A DNA stretch of 64,000 nucleotides from the NCBI GenBank assembly GCA_025961275.1, contig JAOQNJ010000001.1, forward strand, positions 2,005,353-2,069,352, given 5' to 3'. Position numbers and translations under genes: made by a program. This DNA is from Providencia alcalifaciens. Lineage in GTDB: Bacteria > Pseudomonadota > Gammaproteobacteria > Enterobacterales > Enterobacteriaceae. Positions 17,040 to 27,174 of this stretch are shown one piece after another. A model generated the notes under the pieces. It saw nothing but the letters and a program-made list of their open reading frames with translations, was not told where the DNA came from and ran no database searches. Position 1 is the stretch's first letter; the number at the start of each line of letters is the position of its first letter.

Positions 17040-19073
17040 TTATTTCAGCACATTGTAGATAACAGTTTCACCCGCGGTTACACGACCTGTAGCTAAAATT
17101 TCAACACCTGCAAAATCATCAATATTGCTGACAATCACTGGGCTAATCATAGATTTTGCATTGGCTTCAAGGAAAGCAAGATCCAATTTCAGAATTGGTG
17201 TACCCGCTTTCACTTCACTACCCTCTTCTACCAAACGTGCGCAACCTTGACCTTTCAGTGCAACTGTATCAATACCCATATGAACAATTAACTCCACACC
17301 ACTATCTGTTTCAATACAGAATGCATGGTTAGTTTCGAAAATCTTCACAACAGTCCCCGAAGCTGGAGCCAATACTTCATCACTCGTCGGCTTAATCGCA
17401 AGCCCATCCCCTACAATACGGCTAGAGAATGCCTCATCAGGCACATCTTCAAGTGAATAAACTTCACCGCTAACAGGTGCAACAAGAGAAAGAATTATCT
17501 CACCTTTCGCTTTTACGGGATCGCTGATTTTTGCTGCAGTAGTGGTAGTACTAACGATGGGTGCTGAGCCCGCGATAGCGCCTTTTCCCATAACATCTTT
17601 CATCGCACTTGCAATGAGTTCAGCTCGCGTACCGACAATGACTTGAACACTTTGTTTATTCAGGCGAATAACCCCTGATGCACCAAGACGCTTAGCCATA
17701 GCATCATTGACAATACTGGCATCTTTGACGCTTAAACGTAGGCGAGTAATACAAGCGTCGATATTCGTAATGTTGTCACTGCCACCGACCGCGGCAACAT
17801 ACTGACGCGCATCTTTTTGAATATCGCTATCTGTATGATCTGCTGGGCTAAGGTTTTCATCATAACCATCAATTGTTTCATCACCCGCACTGATCTCACG
17901 TCCCGGTGTCAATAGATTGAACTTACGGATCATGAAGCTGAAGATGACATAATAAAGACCGAAGAAGACCAAGCCTTGAACAATCAGCATCCACCAGCGT
18001 ATTGCCAGCGGGTTACGTGATTGCAGCAACATATCGACTAGACCCGCACTAAAGCCAAATCCTGAGATCCATTCCATCGTTGCGGCGATATAAACAGAGA
18101 TACCTGTCAATAAGGCGTGAATAACATACAGTACTGGTGCCACGAACATAAATGAAAATTCTAGTGGTTCAGTGATACCCGTAAAGAATGCAGCAAACGC
18201 ACCTGCAATCATAATTCCGGCGACTTTTGCTTTATTTTCAGGACGTGCACAGTGATAGATAGCTAATGCTGCACCCGGTAAACCAAACATCATGATTGGG
18301 AAGAAACCAGCTTGGTAACGACCAGTAATGCCCGGCGTTGCTAAACCTTCTTCAATCGATTTCGCACCACCAAGAAAGTTAGGAATATCGTTAATGCCCG
18401 CAACGTCAAACCAGAATACAGAATTTAACGCATGGTGTAGACCGACTGGAATTAATAAGCGGTTAAAGAATGCATAGATACCGGCACCAACTGAGCCTAA
18501 ATCCTTGATGCTTTCACCAAATGAAACTAGCCCATTATAAACGACTGGCCATACATACATCAGTATGAAGGCAAGGAAGATCATGAGGAAAGATGTAAGG
18601 ATTGGAACAAGACGACGTCCACTGAAGAATGACAAGGCTTTAGGTAGTTCAACGCCGCTGTAGCGGTTATACAATTCAGCTGAAAGTACCCCGACTAGGA
18701 TACCCACAAATTGGTTATTAATTTTACCGAACGCCGCCGGAACATTTTCAAGCGGTACATGCATTATCATTGAATAAGAAGCTGGCGAACACAGTGTTGT
18801 TACAACAAGAAAACCGACAAAACCGGTGAGTGCTGCAGCACCGTCTTTATCTTTTGACATGCCATAAGCCACACCAATCGCAAACAGTACCGACATATTA
18901 TCGATAATTGCCGCGCCAGATTTAATCAGTAAAGCTGCGATTGCACTATTGGCACCCCAACCCGTTGGGTCGATCCAATATCCAATCCCCATAAGTATTG
19001 CGGCGGCAGGTAATACTGCCACAGGCACCATCAGTGCCCTACCAATCCGCTGTAAGTAGCTAAGAATATTCAC
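17040..19073 (-). CDS. nagE: N-acetylglucosamine PTS permease EIICBA
   Basis: Imports and phosphorylates N-acetylglucosamine in the inner membrane. Three domains in order: EIIC membrane domain (about 1-380), EIIB (about 405-480, phospho-cysteine in IDACITRLRL) and EIIA (about 520-650, phospho-histidine in LIVHMGIDTV). The length of 677 is close to the E. coli 648. Divergent from nagBAC across a 490-bp control region, as in E. coli, so NagC and CRP control is expected. Own terminator at 16979-17010. Confidence 0.96.
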   Translation of the reverse strand: MNILSYLQRIGRALMVPVAVLPAAAILMGIGYWIDPTGWGANSAIAALLIKSGAAIIDNMSVLFAIGVAYGMSKDKDGAAALTGFVGFLVVTTLCSPASYSMIMHVPLENVPAAFGKINNQFVGILVGVLSAELYNRYSGVELPKALSFFSGRRLVPILTSFLMIFLAFILMYVWPVVYNGLVSFGESIKDLGSVGAGIYAFFNRLLIPVGLHHALNSVFWFDVAGINDIPNFLGGAKSIEEGLATPGITGRYQAGFFPIMMFGLPGAALAIYHCARPENKAKVAGIMIAGAFAAFFTGITEPLEFSFMFVAPVLYVIHALLTGISVYIAATMEWISGFGFSAGLVDMLLQSRNPLAIRWWMLIVQGLVFFGLYYVIFSFMIRKFNLLTPGREISAGDETIDGYDENLSPADHTDSDIQKDARQYVAAVGGSDNITNIDACITRLRLSVKDASIVNDAMAKRLGASGVIRLNKQSVQVIVGTRAELIASAMKDVMGKGAIAGSAPIVSTTTTAAKISDPVKAKGEIILSLVAPVSGEVYSLEDVPDEAFSSRIVGDGLAIKPTSDEVLAPASGTVVKIFETNHAFCIETDSGVELIVHMGIDTVALKGQGCARLVEEGSEVKAGTPILKLDLAFLEANAKSMISPVIVSNIDDFAGVEILATGRVTAGETVIYNVLK

Positions 19074-19186
19074 AAACTCCCCCTTTATAGCCCAGTTATT
19101 GTCCCATTTACAGGATCTTATTGTTCATACACCTTCATAATAATTAGTTTAGGTGATTAAGCGTATCAATTTTATAGTCTAGATGA

Positions 19187-19208
19187 ATTCTTTCGCGATG
19201 CAAAATAA
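19187..19208. promoter_or_regulatory. Candidate NagC operator
   Basis: ATTCTTTCGCGATGCAAAATAA resembles the NagC site plan: AT-rich ends and TTCGC/GC-AAA half sites about a central spacer. It lies in the nagE-nagB divergent region, where E. coli has NagC sites. Pattern match by eye only. Confidence 0.35.
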
Positions 19209-19217
19209 ATAGGTATA

Positions 19218-19239
19218 ATTTGTGATAAATATCAATGAT
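19218..19239. promoter_or_regulatory. Candidate CRP site
   Basis: TGTGA-TAAATA-TCAAT (19221-19236) has a perfect left half and a partial right half of the CRP consensus. The position next to the NagC-like site suits nagE/nagB catabolite activation. Confidence 0.4.
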
Positions 19240-19355
19240 AACATTAGTAGCCAGTTTAAATTAGTGGCTATTACCTGAAACTTATTTTATGATTAAAAAT
19301 AACTTATCCACTGGATTTAGCAGCATAGCTAATAGAGAATCGGTGCTCCCTGAAA

Positions 19356-19392
19356 TTACCTATACTCTACGTCAGTAAGTGCGTATAGGTAA
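19356..19392. repeat. Perfect 10-bp inverted repeat upstream of nagB
   Basis: TTACCTATAC (19356-19365) and GTATAGGTAA (19383-19392) with a 17-nt loop, about 170 bp before nagB. No T-run follows, so an operator or a leader hairpin is more likely than a terminator. Confidence 0.5.
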
Positions 19393-19563
19393 CACACGAT
19401 GATATCCCAATAAACATTGATAACACGATGATTGAGGTAACTATGTGCGATGCCAGATTGACAATATACGCCATGTAACCTGAAGTATAATGAGTATATT
19501 CTTAATAAATAGAGTCAGGGCAAATACATAGATTTCATAGGCTTAGATTAGAGGTAAAGTAAT

Positions 19564-20370
19564 ATGAGGCTTCTCCCATTAAAAAATGCTCACGACGTTG
19601 GGATTTGGTCTGCACAATATATCGCAGATAAAATTAATGAGTTCAATCCAACAGCAGAGCGCCCATTTGTATTAGGCTTACCAACAGGCGGTACACCGCT
19701 TGCAACCTATAAAGCACTGATTGCACTTTACCAAGCAGGTAAAGTTAGCTTTAAGCATGTCGTCACATTCAATATGGATGAATATGTCGGTATCCCAGAA
19801 AATCACCCGCAAAGCTATCATACCTTTATGTTTGATAATTTCTTCAATCATGTTGATATCCAAAAAGAAAATATTAACTTATTGAATGGTAACGCATCAG
19901 ATGTTAATGCAGAATGCCAACGCTATGAAGATAAAATAAAATCCTACGGTAAAATCAATTTATTTATGGGTGGCGTCGGTAATGATGGTCATATTGCATT
20001 CAATGAACCTGGCTCATCATTAAGCTCTCGTACTCGTATCAAAACGTTAACACCAGAAACGCGTCTCGCTAACTCACGTTTCTTTGATAACGATATTAAT
20101 CAAGTACCTAAATTTGCACTTACTGTTGGTGTTGCTACATTAATTGATGCTGAAGAACTTATGGTTCTGGCAACAGGTACAAACAAAGCTAATGCTGTTC
20201 AAGCCGCAGTTGAAGGTTCCGTTAATCATTTATGGACTGTTAGCTGTGTGCAATTACATCAAAAAGCATTAATTGTTTGTGATGAATCAGCAACTCTTGA
20301 GTTAAAAATCAAAACACTTAAATATTTCAGCCAGTTAGAATCTGATATTATCGAAAAATTTAACCAATAA
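19564..20370 (+). CDS. nagB: Glucosamine-6-phosphate deaminase
   Basis: Converts glucosamine-6-phosphate to fructose-6-phosphate and ammonia in amino-sugar breakdown. 268 residues against 266 in E. coli. Family blocks include [13 protein letters not shown], the catalytic NMDEYVG (Asp72), [17 protein letters not shown] with catalytic Asp141 and His143, and Glu148. First gene of nagBAC, divergent from nagE. Intact. Confidence 0.96.
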   Translation: MRLLPLKNAHDVGIWSAQYIADKINEFNPTAERPFVLGLPTGGTPLATYKALIALYQAGKVSFKHVVTFNMDEYVGIPENHPQSYHTFMFDNFFNHVDIQKENINLLNGNASDVNAECQRYEDKIKSYGKINLFMGGVGNDGHIAFNEPGSSLSSRTRIKTLTPETRLANSRFFDNDINQVPKFALTVGVATLIDAEELMVLATGTNKANAVQAAVEGSVNHLWTVSCVQLHQKALIVCDESATLELKIKTLKYFSQLESDIIEKFNQ

Positions 20371-20435
20371 TAATTCGATCACCCGATCAGCTAAAGCTGG
20401 TCGGTGACCCTTTGTTTGGTCAGGAGCTAAATACT

Positions 20436-21599
20436 ATGTACGCATTAACCCATTGTATTATTTATACAGGTCATGAAAGATTAGATAACCATGCAGTCAT
20501 TATTGATGGAGATCTGATTAAAGATATTTGCCCTATAGCAGAACTCCCTGCCGATATCGAGCAGCACGATTTACAAGGTGCTATTCTTTCTCCTGGTTTT
20601 ATTGACCTACAAGTCAATGGCTGTGGTGGCGTTCAATTCAATGACAATAAAGAAAATGTGACATTGAAGCATCTTGATATAATGCAAAAAGCCAATGAAC
20701 GCACAGGGTGTACTAGCTATCTACCTACCTTAATCACTTGCTCTGATGAACTGATGAAGCATGGCATTGACGTCATGACCGAATACTTAAAAACACATCG
20801 TAATCAAGCTCTAGGCTTGCATTTAGAAGGGCCTTACATCAACATCATTAAAAAAGGGACGCATAACCCTGAATTTATTCGTCAACCATCCACTGAAATG
20901 ATGAACTACTTAGCCGCTCATTCGGATGCCATTACCAAAGTCACTCTAGCGCCAGAAATGGTAGATGAATCGCATATTCGTCAGCTTACTGACACAGGTA
21001 TTGTTGTTTCTGCTGGACACTCAAACTCAACTTATGAAGAAGCACGCCTTGGCTTTAAAGCCGGTATTCGTTTTTCGACTCACCTGTTTAATGCGATGCC
21101 GTATATTTCAGGACGTGGTCCTGGGTTAGTTGGGGCTATTTACGATACCCCTGAAGTATATGCTGGCATCATCGCAGATGGCCTTCATGTCCAATGGGCA
21201 AATATTCGTAACAGCAAACATCTGAAAGGTGATAAATTAGTTTTAGTTACGGACGCAACAGCGCCTGCTGGAATTAATCCTCAAACTGGTGAAATGGATC
21301 ATTTTATCTTCGCAGGCAAAACCATATACTATCGTGATGGGTTGTGTGTTGATGAGAACGGAACACTCAGTGGATCATCACTAACAATGATTGAAGCGGT
21401 TAAAAACACAGTAGAACATGTCGGTATCGCATTAGATGAAACATTAAGAATGGCGACTTTGTATCCGGCTAGAGCCATTGGCGTTGAATCCAGTTTAGGT
21501 TCAATTGCTCCGGGGAAAATTGCAAACTTAACTGCGTTTAACCACGATTTCCAAATTCTTTCAACTTATGTGAATGGCGAGGAAGTCTACAAAAAATGA
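20436..21599 (+). CDS. nagA: N-acetylglucosamine-6-phosphate deacetylase
   Basis: Metal-dependent amidohydrolase that deacetylates GlcNAc-6-phosphate before NagB acts. The start [14 protein letters not shown] at 20436 has AGGAG upstream and matches E. coli NagA. An upstream in-frame ATG at 20412 would add eight unsupported residues. Motifs: LHLEGPYIN with the metal-ligand Glu, SAGHSN and STHLFNAMP with metal-binding histidines, and [11 protein letters not shown] with the catalytic Asp. 387 residues. 65 bases after nagB. Confidence 0.96.
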   Translation: MYALTHCIIYTGHERLDNHAVIIDGDLIKDICPIAELPADIEQHDLQGAILSPGFIDLQVNGCGGVQFNDNKENVTLKHLDIMQKANERTGCTSYLPTLITCSDELMKHGIDVMTEYLKTHRNQALGLHLEGPYINIIKKGTHNPEFIRQPSTEMMNYLAAHSDAITKVTLAPEMVDESHIRQLTDTGIVVSAGHSNSTYEEARLGFKAGIRFSTHLFNAMPYISGRGPGLVGAIYDTPEVYAGIIADGLHVQWANIRNSKHLKGDKLVLVTDATAPAGINPQTGEMDHFIFAGKTIYYRDGLCVDENGTLSGSSLTMIEAVKNTVEHVGIALDETLRMATLYPARAIGVESSLGSIAPGKIANLTAFNHDFQILSTYVNGEEVYKK

Positions 21600-21610
21600 G
21601 TATATAGCTG

Positions 21611-22834
21611 ATGAATCATAGTCACACGCTAAAGCAAATTGGTAATATTGATCTGGTAAAACAACTCAACAGTGCCGTGGTATACAGCCTAATTGACCAG
21701 CAAGGTCCAATATCTCGGATCCAGATAGCAGAGCATAGCCAACTTGCCCCCGCAAGCGTCACTAAAATTACTCGTCAGCTACTCGAGCGCGGCTTAATTA
21801 AAGAAGTCGATCAGCAGGCCTCTACTGGAGGCCGTCGAGCTATATCTATCGTATCCGAATACAAAAACTTTCACACAGTCGGGGTACGTCTAGGCAGATA
21901 TGATGCGACTATTGCTCTTTACGATTTAAGTGGCAAACTCCTCATAGATGCGCATTATCCTCTCTCAGAAGCATCTCAACAGGCTGTAGAGCAAAAACTT
22001 ATCGCTGCTATCGAAGACTTTATGGCTCTCAACCAGCGCCGTATTAAAGAGCTTATTGCGATATCGGTAATCTTGCCGGGCCTAGTCAATCCACATAATG
22101 GCATCGTCCATTATATGCCTCATATCAAAGTGGATAATTGGCATTTGGTTGATAACCTAAAAGCGCATTTTCAACTGACTTGTTACGTTGGCCACGATAT
22201 TCGCAGTCTAGCATTAGCAGAAAGCTACTTTGGCGCAACAAGGGATTGCGAAGATTCACTTCTTGTTCGCATCCATCGTGGTGCGGGTGCGGGATTGGTT
22301 ATTAATAAAGAAATATTATTGAACCGCCGCGGAAATCTTGGCGAAATTGGCCATATCCAAGTTGACCCGCTCGGTGAGCTATGTCATTGCGGCAACTTTG
22401 GTTGCCTTGAAACTATCGCTTCAAATCAGGCCATTGAGACGCGAGTGAAACAACGCCTTGAACAAGGTTTTAGCAGCTCACTTACTCTTGAGGAGTGCTC
22501 TATCCATCATATCTGCCAAGCGGCTAATAAAAATGACTCGCTAGCGACTGAAGTTATTCAGCATGTTGGTCGCCAATTAGGCAAAGCTGTGGCTATCTCA
22601 ATAAACTTATTTAATCCCGAAAAAGTCGTTATTGCTGGTGATATTACTGAAGCGGAGCAAATACTACTCCCCGCTATTCAAAGCTGTATTGATACTCAAG
22701 CCTTGAAAGGTTTTCGCGATAATTTACCTGTCGTTACCTCACAGTTAATTCATAACTCAGCAATAGGTGCTTTTGCGTTAACGAAACGCGCAATGCTTAA
22801 CGGTGAATTACTTCAAAAGCTACTCGATAACTAA
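21611..22834 (+). CDS. nagC: ROK-family repressor of amino-sugar genes
   Basis: Represses the nag regulon until GlcNAc-6-phosphate binds. 407 residues. An N-terminal winged helix-turn-helix (about 15-75, QIAEHSQLAPASVTKITRQL) is followed by a ROK kinase-like domain. The zinc-binding cluster CHCGNFGCLE is near 258-267. Lies 11 bases behind nagA, third gene of nagBAC. In E. coli nagD follows; it is absent here. Confidence 0.95.
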   Translation: MNHSHTLKQIGNIDLVKQLNSAVVYSLIDQQGPISRIQIAEHSQLAPASVTKITRQLLERGLIKEVDQQASTGGRRAISIVSEYKNFHTVGVRLGRYDATIALYDLSGKLLIDAHYPLSEASQQAVEQKLIAAIEDFMALNQRRIKELIAISVILPGLVNPHNGIVHYMPHIKVDNWHLVDNLKAHFQLTCYVGHDIRSLALAESYFGATRDCEDSLLVRIHRGAGAGLVINKEILLNRRGNLGEIGHIQVDPLGELCHCGNFGCLETIASNQAIETRVKQRLEQGFSSSLTLEECSIHHICQAANKNDSLATEVIQHVGRQLGKAVAISINLFNPEKVVIAGDITEAEQILLPAIQSCIDTQALKGFRDNLPVVTSQLIHNSAIGAFALTKRAMLNGELLQKLLDN

Positions 22835-22860
22835 TGAAAGTTGTCGAGTATAGATAACTT

Positions 22861-22890
22861 GCTGGGGTTGATTACTATAATCCCCCCAGC
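22861..22890 (+). terminator. Likely terminator of nagBAC
   Basis: GCTGGGG (22861-22867) pairs with CCCCAGC (22884-22890) about 27 bp beyond the nagC stop. The tail ATTAATATTT is only partly T-rich, so termination may be incomplete. Confidence 0.5.
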
Positions 22891-23307
22891 ATTAATATTT
22901 ACCCTTCAAGCTCCATCATCTGTAAGCGATATACAGATATACTCTGTTGTAATTATCGCAAGATATCCAGTAAGAACGCCTACCTAACCTACAATCGCAA
23001 AGATAATTTTACCTGTTTCTTATCATGCATTTTGAATTATTTTAGGGATATGCGATGAAACAAGCCGATATCTGCTGATTACATCTGCGATTAAACACTG
23101 TTTTGTTTTATTTGATGATTTTCACCAACCGAGAAAACTGCGATTCTAAACAACTATGGAGCTTGTCATGTCAGGACAATGACAATAACCTAACGATGCG
23201 TATTATCATTTATTCAATTACCGGCTTGTTTTTTGCTGACTTTATCGACAAAATGATTATTCATCAAACAAACAGACACGTTTTCACTAAAATAGTGAAA
23301 AAAGCAG
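22891..23307. other. Gap between nagC and the tRNA operon
   Basis: No gene supported. E. coli carries nagD and asnB here; neither is visible. Just before the tRNA promoter, TTTTCACTA-AAA-TAGTGAAAA (23281-23301) forms a perfect 9-bp inverted repeat. An open stretch at 23103-23315 has no ribosome site and no family look. Confidence 0.5.
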
Positions 23308-23345
23308 TTGACTGAACCAGCTGTAATTAGCATAATGCGCCCCGC
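23308..23345 (+). promoter_or_regulatory. Strong stable-RNA promoter of the tRNA operon
   Basis: -35 TTGACT (23308-23313), 17-bp spacer, -10 CATAAT (23331-23336), followed by the GC-rich discriminator GCGCCCCGC. This is the layout of stringently controlled rRNA/tRNA promoters. The first tRNA starts about 30 bp beyond the expected start of transcription. Confidence 0.75.
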
Positions 23346-23374
23346 AACGCCGATGAAGGTAATGCAAAAAAGAT

Positions 23375-23451
23375 GGCTATGTAGCTCAGCTGGTTAGAGC
23401 ACAACACTCATAATGTTGGGGTCACAGGTTCGAATCCCGTCATAGCCACCA
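23375..23451 (+). tRNA. tRNA-Met(CAT), elongator, copy 1
   Basis: 77 nt, acceptor GGCTATG/CATAGCC with encoded CCA, anticodon loop CTCATAA giving CAT. Very close to E. coli metT/metU. First gene of a seven-tRNA operon. Confidence 0.95.
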
Positions 23452-23458
23452 TTATTTT

Positions 23459-23543
23459 GCGGGAGTGGCGAAATTGGTAGACGCACCAGATTTAGGTTCT
23501 GGCGCCGCAAGGTGTGCGAGTTCAAGTCTCGCCTCCCGCACCA
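23459..23543 (+). tRNA. tRNA-Leu(TAG), copy 1
   Basis: 85 nt with acceptor GCGGGAG/CTCCCGC, long variable arm GCGCCGCAAGGTGT typical of leucine tRNA, anticodon loop ATTTAGG giving TAG, encoded CCA. Matches E. coli leuW in type and position. Confidence 0.95.
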
Positions 23544-23571
23544 TTTCTTTCTCGGTAATTGAATTTAAGAT

Positions 23572-23646
23572 TGGGGTATCGCCAAGCGGTAAGGCACCAG
23601 GTTTTGATCCTGGCATTCCCAGGTTCGAATCCTGGTACCCCAGCCA
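23572..23646 (+). tRNA. tRNA-Gln(TTG), copy 1
   Basis: 75 nt, acceptor TGGGGTA/TACCCCA then GCCA, anticodon loop TTTTGAT giving TTG. Encoded CCA. Confidence 0.95.
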
Positions 23647-23680
23647 TCTTAAATCAAAAAATTTAGAAGACACCCTCGGA

Positions 23681-23755
23681 TGGGGTATCGCCAAGCGGTA
23701 AGGCACCAGGTTTTGATCCTGGCATTCCCAGGTTCGAATCCTGGTACCCCAGCCA
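23681..23755 (+). tRNA. tRNA-Gln(TTG), copy 2
   Basis: 75 nt, identical to the copy at 23572-23646, anticodon TTG, encoded CCA. Confidence 0.95.
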
Positions 23756-23823
23756 TATTCTCCTCTTCTAAAGCAGTAAAAAAATCCCATACAGTATTTT
23801 TAATATGTAACTTAACTGTATAT

Positions 23824-23900
23824 GGCTATGTAGCTCAGCTGGTTAGAGCACAACACTCATAATGTTGGGGTCACAGGTTCGAATCCCGTCATAGCCACCA
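23824..23900 (+). tRNA. tRNA-Met(CAT), elongator, copy 2
   Basis: 77 nt, identical to the copy at 23375-23451, anticodon CAT, encoded CCA. Confidence 0.95.
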
Positions 23901-23906
23901 TTAATT

Positions 23907-23991
23907 GCGGGAGTGGCGAAATTGGTAGACGCACCAGATTTAGGTTCTGGCGCCGTAAGGTGTGCGAGTTCAAGTCTCGCCTCCCGCACCA
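23907..23991 (+). tRNA. tRNA-Leu(TAG), copy 2
   Basis: 85 nt. Differs from copy 1 by one base in the variable-arm loop (GCCGTAAGG against GCCGCAAGG). Anticodon TAG, encoded CCA. Confidence 0.95.
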
Positions 23992-24019
23992 TTTTGCCCT
24001 CGGCATGTCGAATTTAGAT

Positions 24020-24094
24020 TGGGGTATCGCCAAGCGGTAAGGCACCAGGTTTTGATCCTGGCATTCCCAGGTTCGAATCCTGGTACCCCAGCCA
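24020..24094 (+). tRNA. tRNA-Gln(TTG), copy 3
   Basis: 75 nt, identical to the other two glutamine copies, anticodon TTG. The E. coli operon ends in two CTG-anticodon glutamine tRNAs; none is seen here. No clear terminator follows. Confidence 0.95.
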
Positions 24095-24574
24095 TTCCTT
24101 TAATAGCTAATTTCAATTTAAACAATAAAATTCTCGCTAAATACATTCTTTGGCCATTACCCATTGGTAAATAATATTTATTTACTTCATGCCAATTATA
24201 AAATTGAACTCAGATTTTCTGCAATTAATTCTCAATAACCTCTACTCAAGCCTCTCCCCTCTTTATTTTTAATAGTTAATCACTCAAATAACCAAATTTC
24301 CATTCTAGATAACTATCAAGAAACAATAGTTGGTACAATTTATTTACTTTTATTCAACTTCGCTATCAATTATGTGACTTTAGTCATTTTATAATAACCT
24401 ATAATAATGATAATCTCCGCGTTGATTTTGGTTATATCCGGTTAATGGCTTTCAGGATTATCCCCCCTTCAGCCATAGCTCAATTGTTATCCAACTCATC
24501 ATTCCCAATAAAAAAAGTTCTCAAAACTTAATAATTATAAATTGCAGTTATGCAATATTTCACAGAGACAATTT
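24095..24574. promoter_or_regulatory. Gap before dctA with a CRP-like site
   Basis: No gene. TGTGA-CTTTAG-TCATT at 24373-24388 matches CRP in its left half, and TATAAT-like words follow at about 24390-24410. This suits the catabolite-controlled dctA of E. coli. No DctR/DcuR site can be named. Confidence 0.35.
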
Positions 24575-25927
24575 ATGCGAAACATGATAAAGCAACCACT
24601 ATATAAAATCCTATATGTACAAGTTATTGTAGCGATTGTGCTAGGTATTGCACTCGGACACTTCTGGCCAGATATAGGTGAATCATTAAAACCTCTCGGT
24701 GATGCATTCATCAAGATTGTTAAAATGATCATTGCTCCAGTTATTTTCTTAACCGTAGTGACTGGTATCGCTGGAATGACAAACATGAAAGCGGTAGGCA
24801 GTGTCGCTGGAAAGGCAATGCTCTATTTCATTACCTTTTCAACCATCGCACTTATTATTGGTCTGATTGTTGCTAATATTATTCGCCCAGGAGACGGACT
24901 TAATATTGACCCCGCGTCACTTGATAGCAGCAAAGTCGCAGGTTATGTAGAAAAAGCTCATGAGTCTTCTATCGTTGGCTTTTTAATGAATATCATTCCT
25001 GATACTGTAATCAGCCCATTAGTTAACGGTAATATTCTTCAAGTATTGTTTATTGCAGTTATTTTTGGCTTAGCTCTTGCCTCTATAGGCAAGCATGGCG
25101 AACCAATTGTAAAACTACTACAAAATTTCTCTGAGCCTGTATTTAAAATGGTTGCTATGCTGATGAAACTTGCTCCTATTGGTGCTTTCGGTGCAATGGC
25201 ATTTACTATTGGCAAATATGGTATTTCCTCTATCGGCAACTTAATGATGCTGATTATGACTTTCTACATAACCTCACTATTGTTTGTTTTATTAGTGTTA
25301 GGTGCTGTTGCAAAATATAATGGTTTTTCCATTATACAATTAATCAAATATATTAAAGATGAGCTTTGGTTAGTATTAGGAACATCGTCGTCAGAAGCTG
25401 CATTACCGACATTAATGAGAAAAATGGAGCATGCTGGCTGTGAAAAATCGGTTGTTGGTCTAGTTATTCCGACAGGATATTCATTTAACCTCGATGGTAC
25501 CAACATCTACATGACTATGGCGGCATTATTCATTGCGCAAGCAACTAATATTGAACTAACAATTTGGGAACAAATTTCGCTGTTATTAGTTGCGATGATA
25601 AGTTCTAAAGGTGCAGCAGGTGTTACCGGTGCAGGCTTTATCACGTTAGCGGCCACATTGATGGTAGTACCAAGCATTCCAGTTGCAGGTATGGCGCTAA
25701 TCCTTGGTATCGACCGCTTCATGTCAGAATGTCGTGCGCTGACTAACTTAGTGGGTAATGCTTGTGCTTGTATCGTAGTGGCTCGTTGGGAAAAAGAGCT
25801 AGATACCGATAAACTTGCAGCGGCATTTGCTGAGAAAGGTGAAAGCATAGATGCGATTATCACAGAAGAAAACTTTGACGTACCTGCTCATGAGCCTAAA
25901 CCATTAGACTTGCTAAAAGATAAATAA
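24575..25927 (+). CDS. dctA: C4-dicarboxylate/proton symporter
   Basis: Inner-membrane carrier for succinate, fumarate and malate under aerobic growth. 450 residues. Family motifs: [10 protein letters not shown] at the re-entrant loop, [13 protein letters not shown] and [17 protein letters not shown]. Sequence is nearer to DctA than to GltP. The start [11 protein letters not shown] at 24575 (or ATG 24584) suits the family; the upstream ATG at 24542 would add 11 odd residues. Accessory in position: it follows the tRNA operon, where E. coli has ubiF directly. Tail is longer and acidic. Confidence 0.9.
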   Translation: MRNMIKQPLYKILYVQVIVAIVLGIALGHFWPDIGESLKPLGDAFIKIVKMIIAPVIFLTVVTGIAGMTNMKAVGSVAGKAMLYFITFSTIALIIGLIVANIIRPGDGLNIDPASLDSSKVAGYVEKAHESSIVGFLMNIIPDTVISPLVNGNILQVLFIAVIFGLALASIGKHGEPIVKLLQNFSEPVFKMVAMLMKLAPIGAFGAMAFTIGKYGISSIGNLMMLIMTFYITSLLFVLLVLGAVAKYNGFSIIQLIKYIKDELWLVLGTSSSEAALPTLMRKMEHAGCEKSVVGLVIPTGYSFNLDGTNIYMTMAALFIAQATNIELTIWEQISLLLVAMISSKGAAGVTGAGFITLAATLMVVPSIPVAGMALILGIDRFMSECRALTNLVGNACACIVVARWEKELDTDKLAAAFAEKGESIDAIITEENFDVPAHEPKPLDLLKDK

Positions 25928-25945
25928 TATAAGCGTTTCAAATTA

Positions 25946-25976
25946 AAATAAGCCGCATCAAAATGCGGCTTATTTA
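25946..25976. terminator. Bidirectional terminator between dctA and ubiF
   Basis: AAATAAGCCGCAT-CAAA-ATGCGGCTTATTT, a 13-bp perfect stem with T-rich sequence on either strand. It serves the two convergent genes. Confidence 0.85.
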
Positions 25977-25983
25977 TTATAAA

Positions 25984-27174
25984 TCAAAGACCTAAGGCAT
26001 ACTTAAGTGCGACTTTTTTTGCTTCACCAGCTCGTTGAGCTGCCATTAAGCCAAAATTACGCATCATTTTCAAACCAGGCAGGTTCTCACTAAATGCCAT
26101 ATAAAATATATCCATCCCCGCTTGCATCACTAAGTTATCGGGTAAACGTCGGCGTTGGTAACGTTTTAATATCTCTAAAGAATGCCACGGTTCAAGATAC
26201 TCCCTCGCCTGAGTAACCACTTTAAGCAACGTTTCGACGTCTCGGTAGCCCAAATTCACCCCCTGCCCAGCCAACGGGTTGATGGTATGCGCAGCATCAC
26301 CCACTAAAGCTAATCCTTCAAGCACATAGCGATTTGCATGGTGTCGGGTTAATGGGAATGCTCCTGAGGCAAATGCAGTGACTTTACCTAAACGCTCAGG
26401 AAACGCCTCTGTAATGGCACTAGTCAATTGCGCCATTGACATCGACTGTAAACGTCGGATCTTCGCTGGGCTGTCGTACCAGACCAGTGAGGCCCAATTA
26501 TCATATAAAGGTAAGAAGGCTCTAGGACCCGATGGGAAAAATTGTTGCCACGTTTTGTCTTGCTGTGGTTCAGCGGTTTGGATAGTTATCAACATGCATG
26601 ATTGACGATATTGCCAGCCTCTGCTGCCAATACCCGCTAACTTGCGCACTTGTGAATTAGCACCATCGGCCCCAACCACCAGCCTAGCGTGTATATCACG
26701 ACCACCATCGAGAGAAATAACCCAATCGTGATGATCATTAGACTGATAAAGATGAGTTAATTGTGCGGGGCAAATGCGTTCAAGGTTGGGATATTTTTCA
26801 CATTCACGCCAAAGTGCCAACTGTAGAACACGGTTCTCTACCATGAAGCCAAGCTCTGGCAATCCTAAATCCTTAGCATCAAAGACAACATTGCTTCCTT
26901 TCTCTTCCCATGTTTCAAGTTGACGATAAGGAGCACAACGCATTGCTTCAACATGTTGCCAAGCACCTAACTGTTTGAGTAAGTCTACCGATGAACGACT
27001 AATCGCAGAAATACGAACATCAGGTATACTTTTGATATCAAAAGCAGCAGGCTTAGTTTTCTCAAGTAATGCAACACGCATGCCTTCTTGAGCAAACCCT
27101 AAAGCCGCAGCCGTGCCAGTCATACCTGCACCAACCACGACAACATCATAATATTCTGTTAGTTTATTCATCAC
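25984..27174 (-). CDS. ubiF: Ubiquinone biosynthesis hydroxylase
   Basis: FAD monooxygenase that hydroxylates the C6 position of the demethoxy-quinone intermediate of ubiquinone. 396 residues. FAD fingerprints: VVVGAGMTGTAAALG at the N-terminus, VVGADGANS in the middle and LVGDAAHTINPLAGQGVNLG near the C-terminus. Ends in LKYALGL as in E. coli UbiF. Start at 27174 or the adjacent Met at 27171. Divergent from miaB, as in E. coli. Confidence 0.94.
   Translation of the reverse strand: MMNKLTEYYDVVVVGAGMTGTAAALGFAQEGMRVALLEKTKPAAFDIKSIPDVRISAISRSSVDLLKQLGAWQHVEAMRCAPYRQLETWEEKGSNVVFDAKDLGLPELGFMVENRVLQLALWRECEKYPNLERICPAQLTHLYQSNDHHDWVISLDGGRDIHARLVVGADGANSQVRKLAGIGSRGWQYRQSCMLITIQTAEPQQDKTWQQFFPSGPRAFLPLYDNWASLVWYDSPAKIRRLQSMSMAQLTSAITEAFPERLGKVTAFASGAFPLTRHHANRYVLEGLALVGDAAHTINPLAGQGVNLGYRDVETLLKVVTQAREYLEPWHSLEILKRYQRRRLPDNLVMQAGMDIFYMAFSENLPGLKMMRNFGLMAAQRAGEAKKVALKYALGL

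Noticed and set aside
23103-23315. 70-codon open frame before the tRNA operon
   Set aside because: No ribosome site, and it runs into the tRNA promoter -35 region.
23452-24174. Open frames across the tRNA genes on both strands
   Set aside because: They are translations of tRNA genes, whose cloverleaf bases fully explain the sequence.
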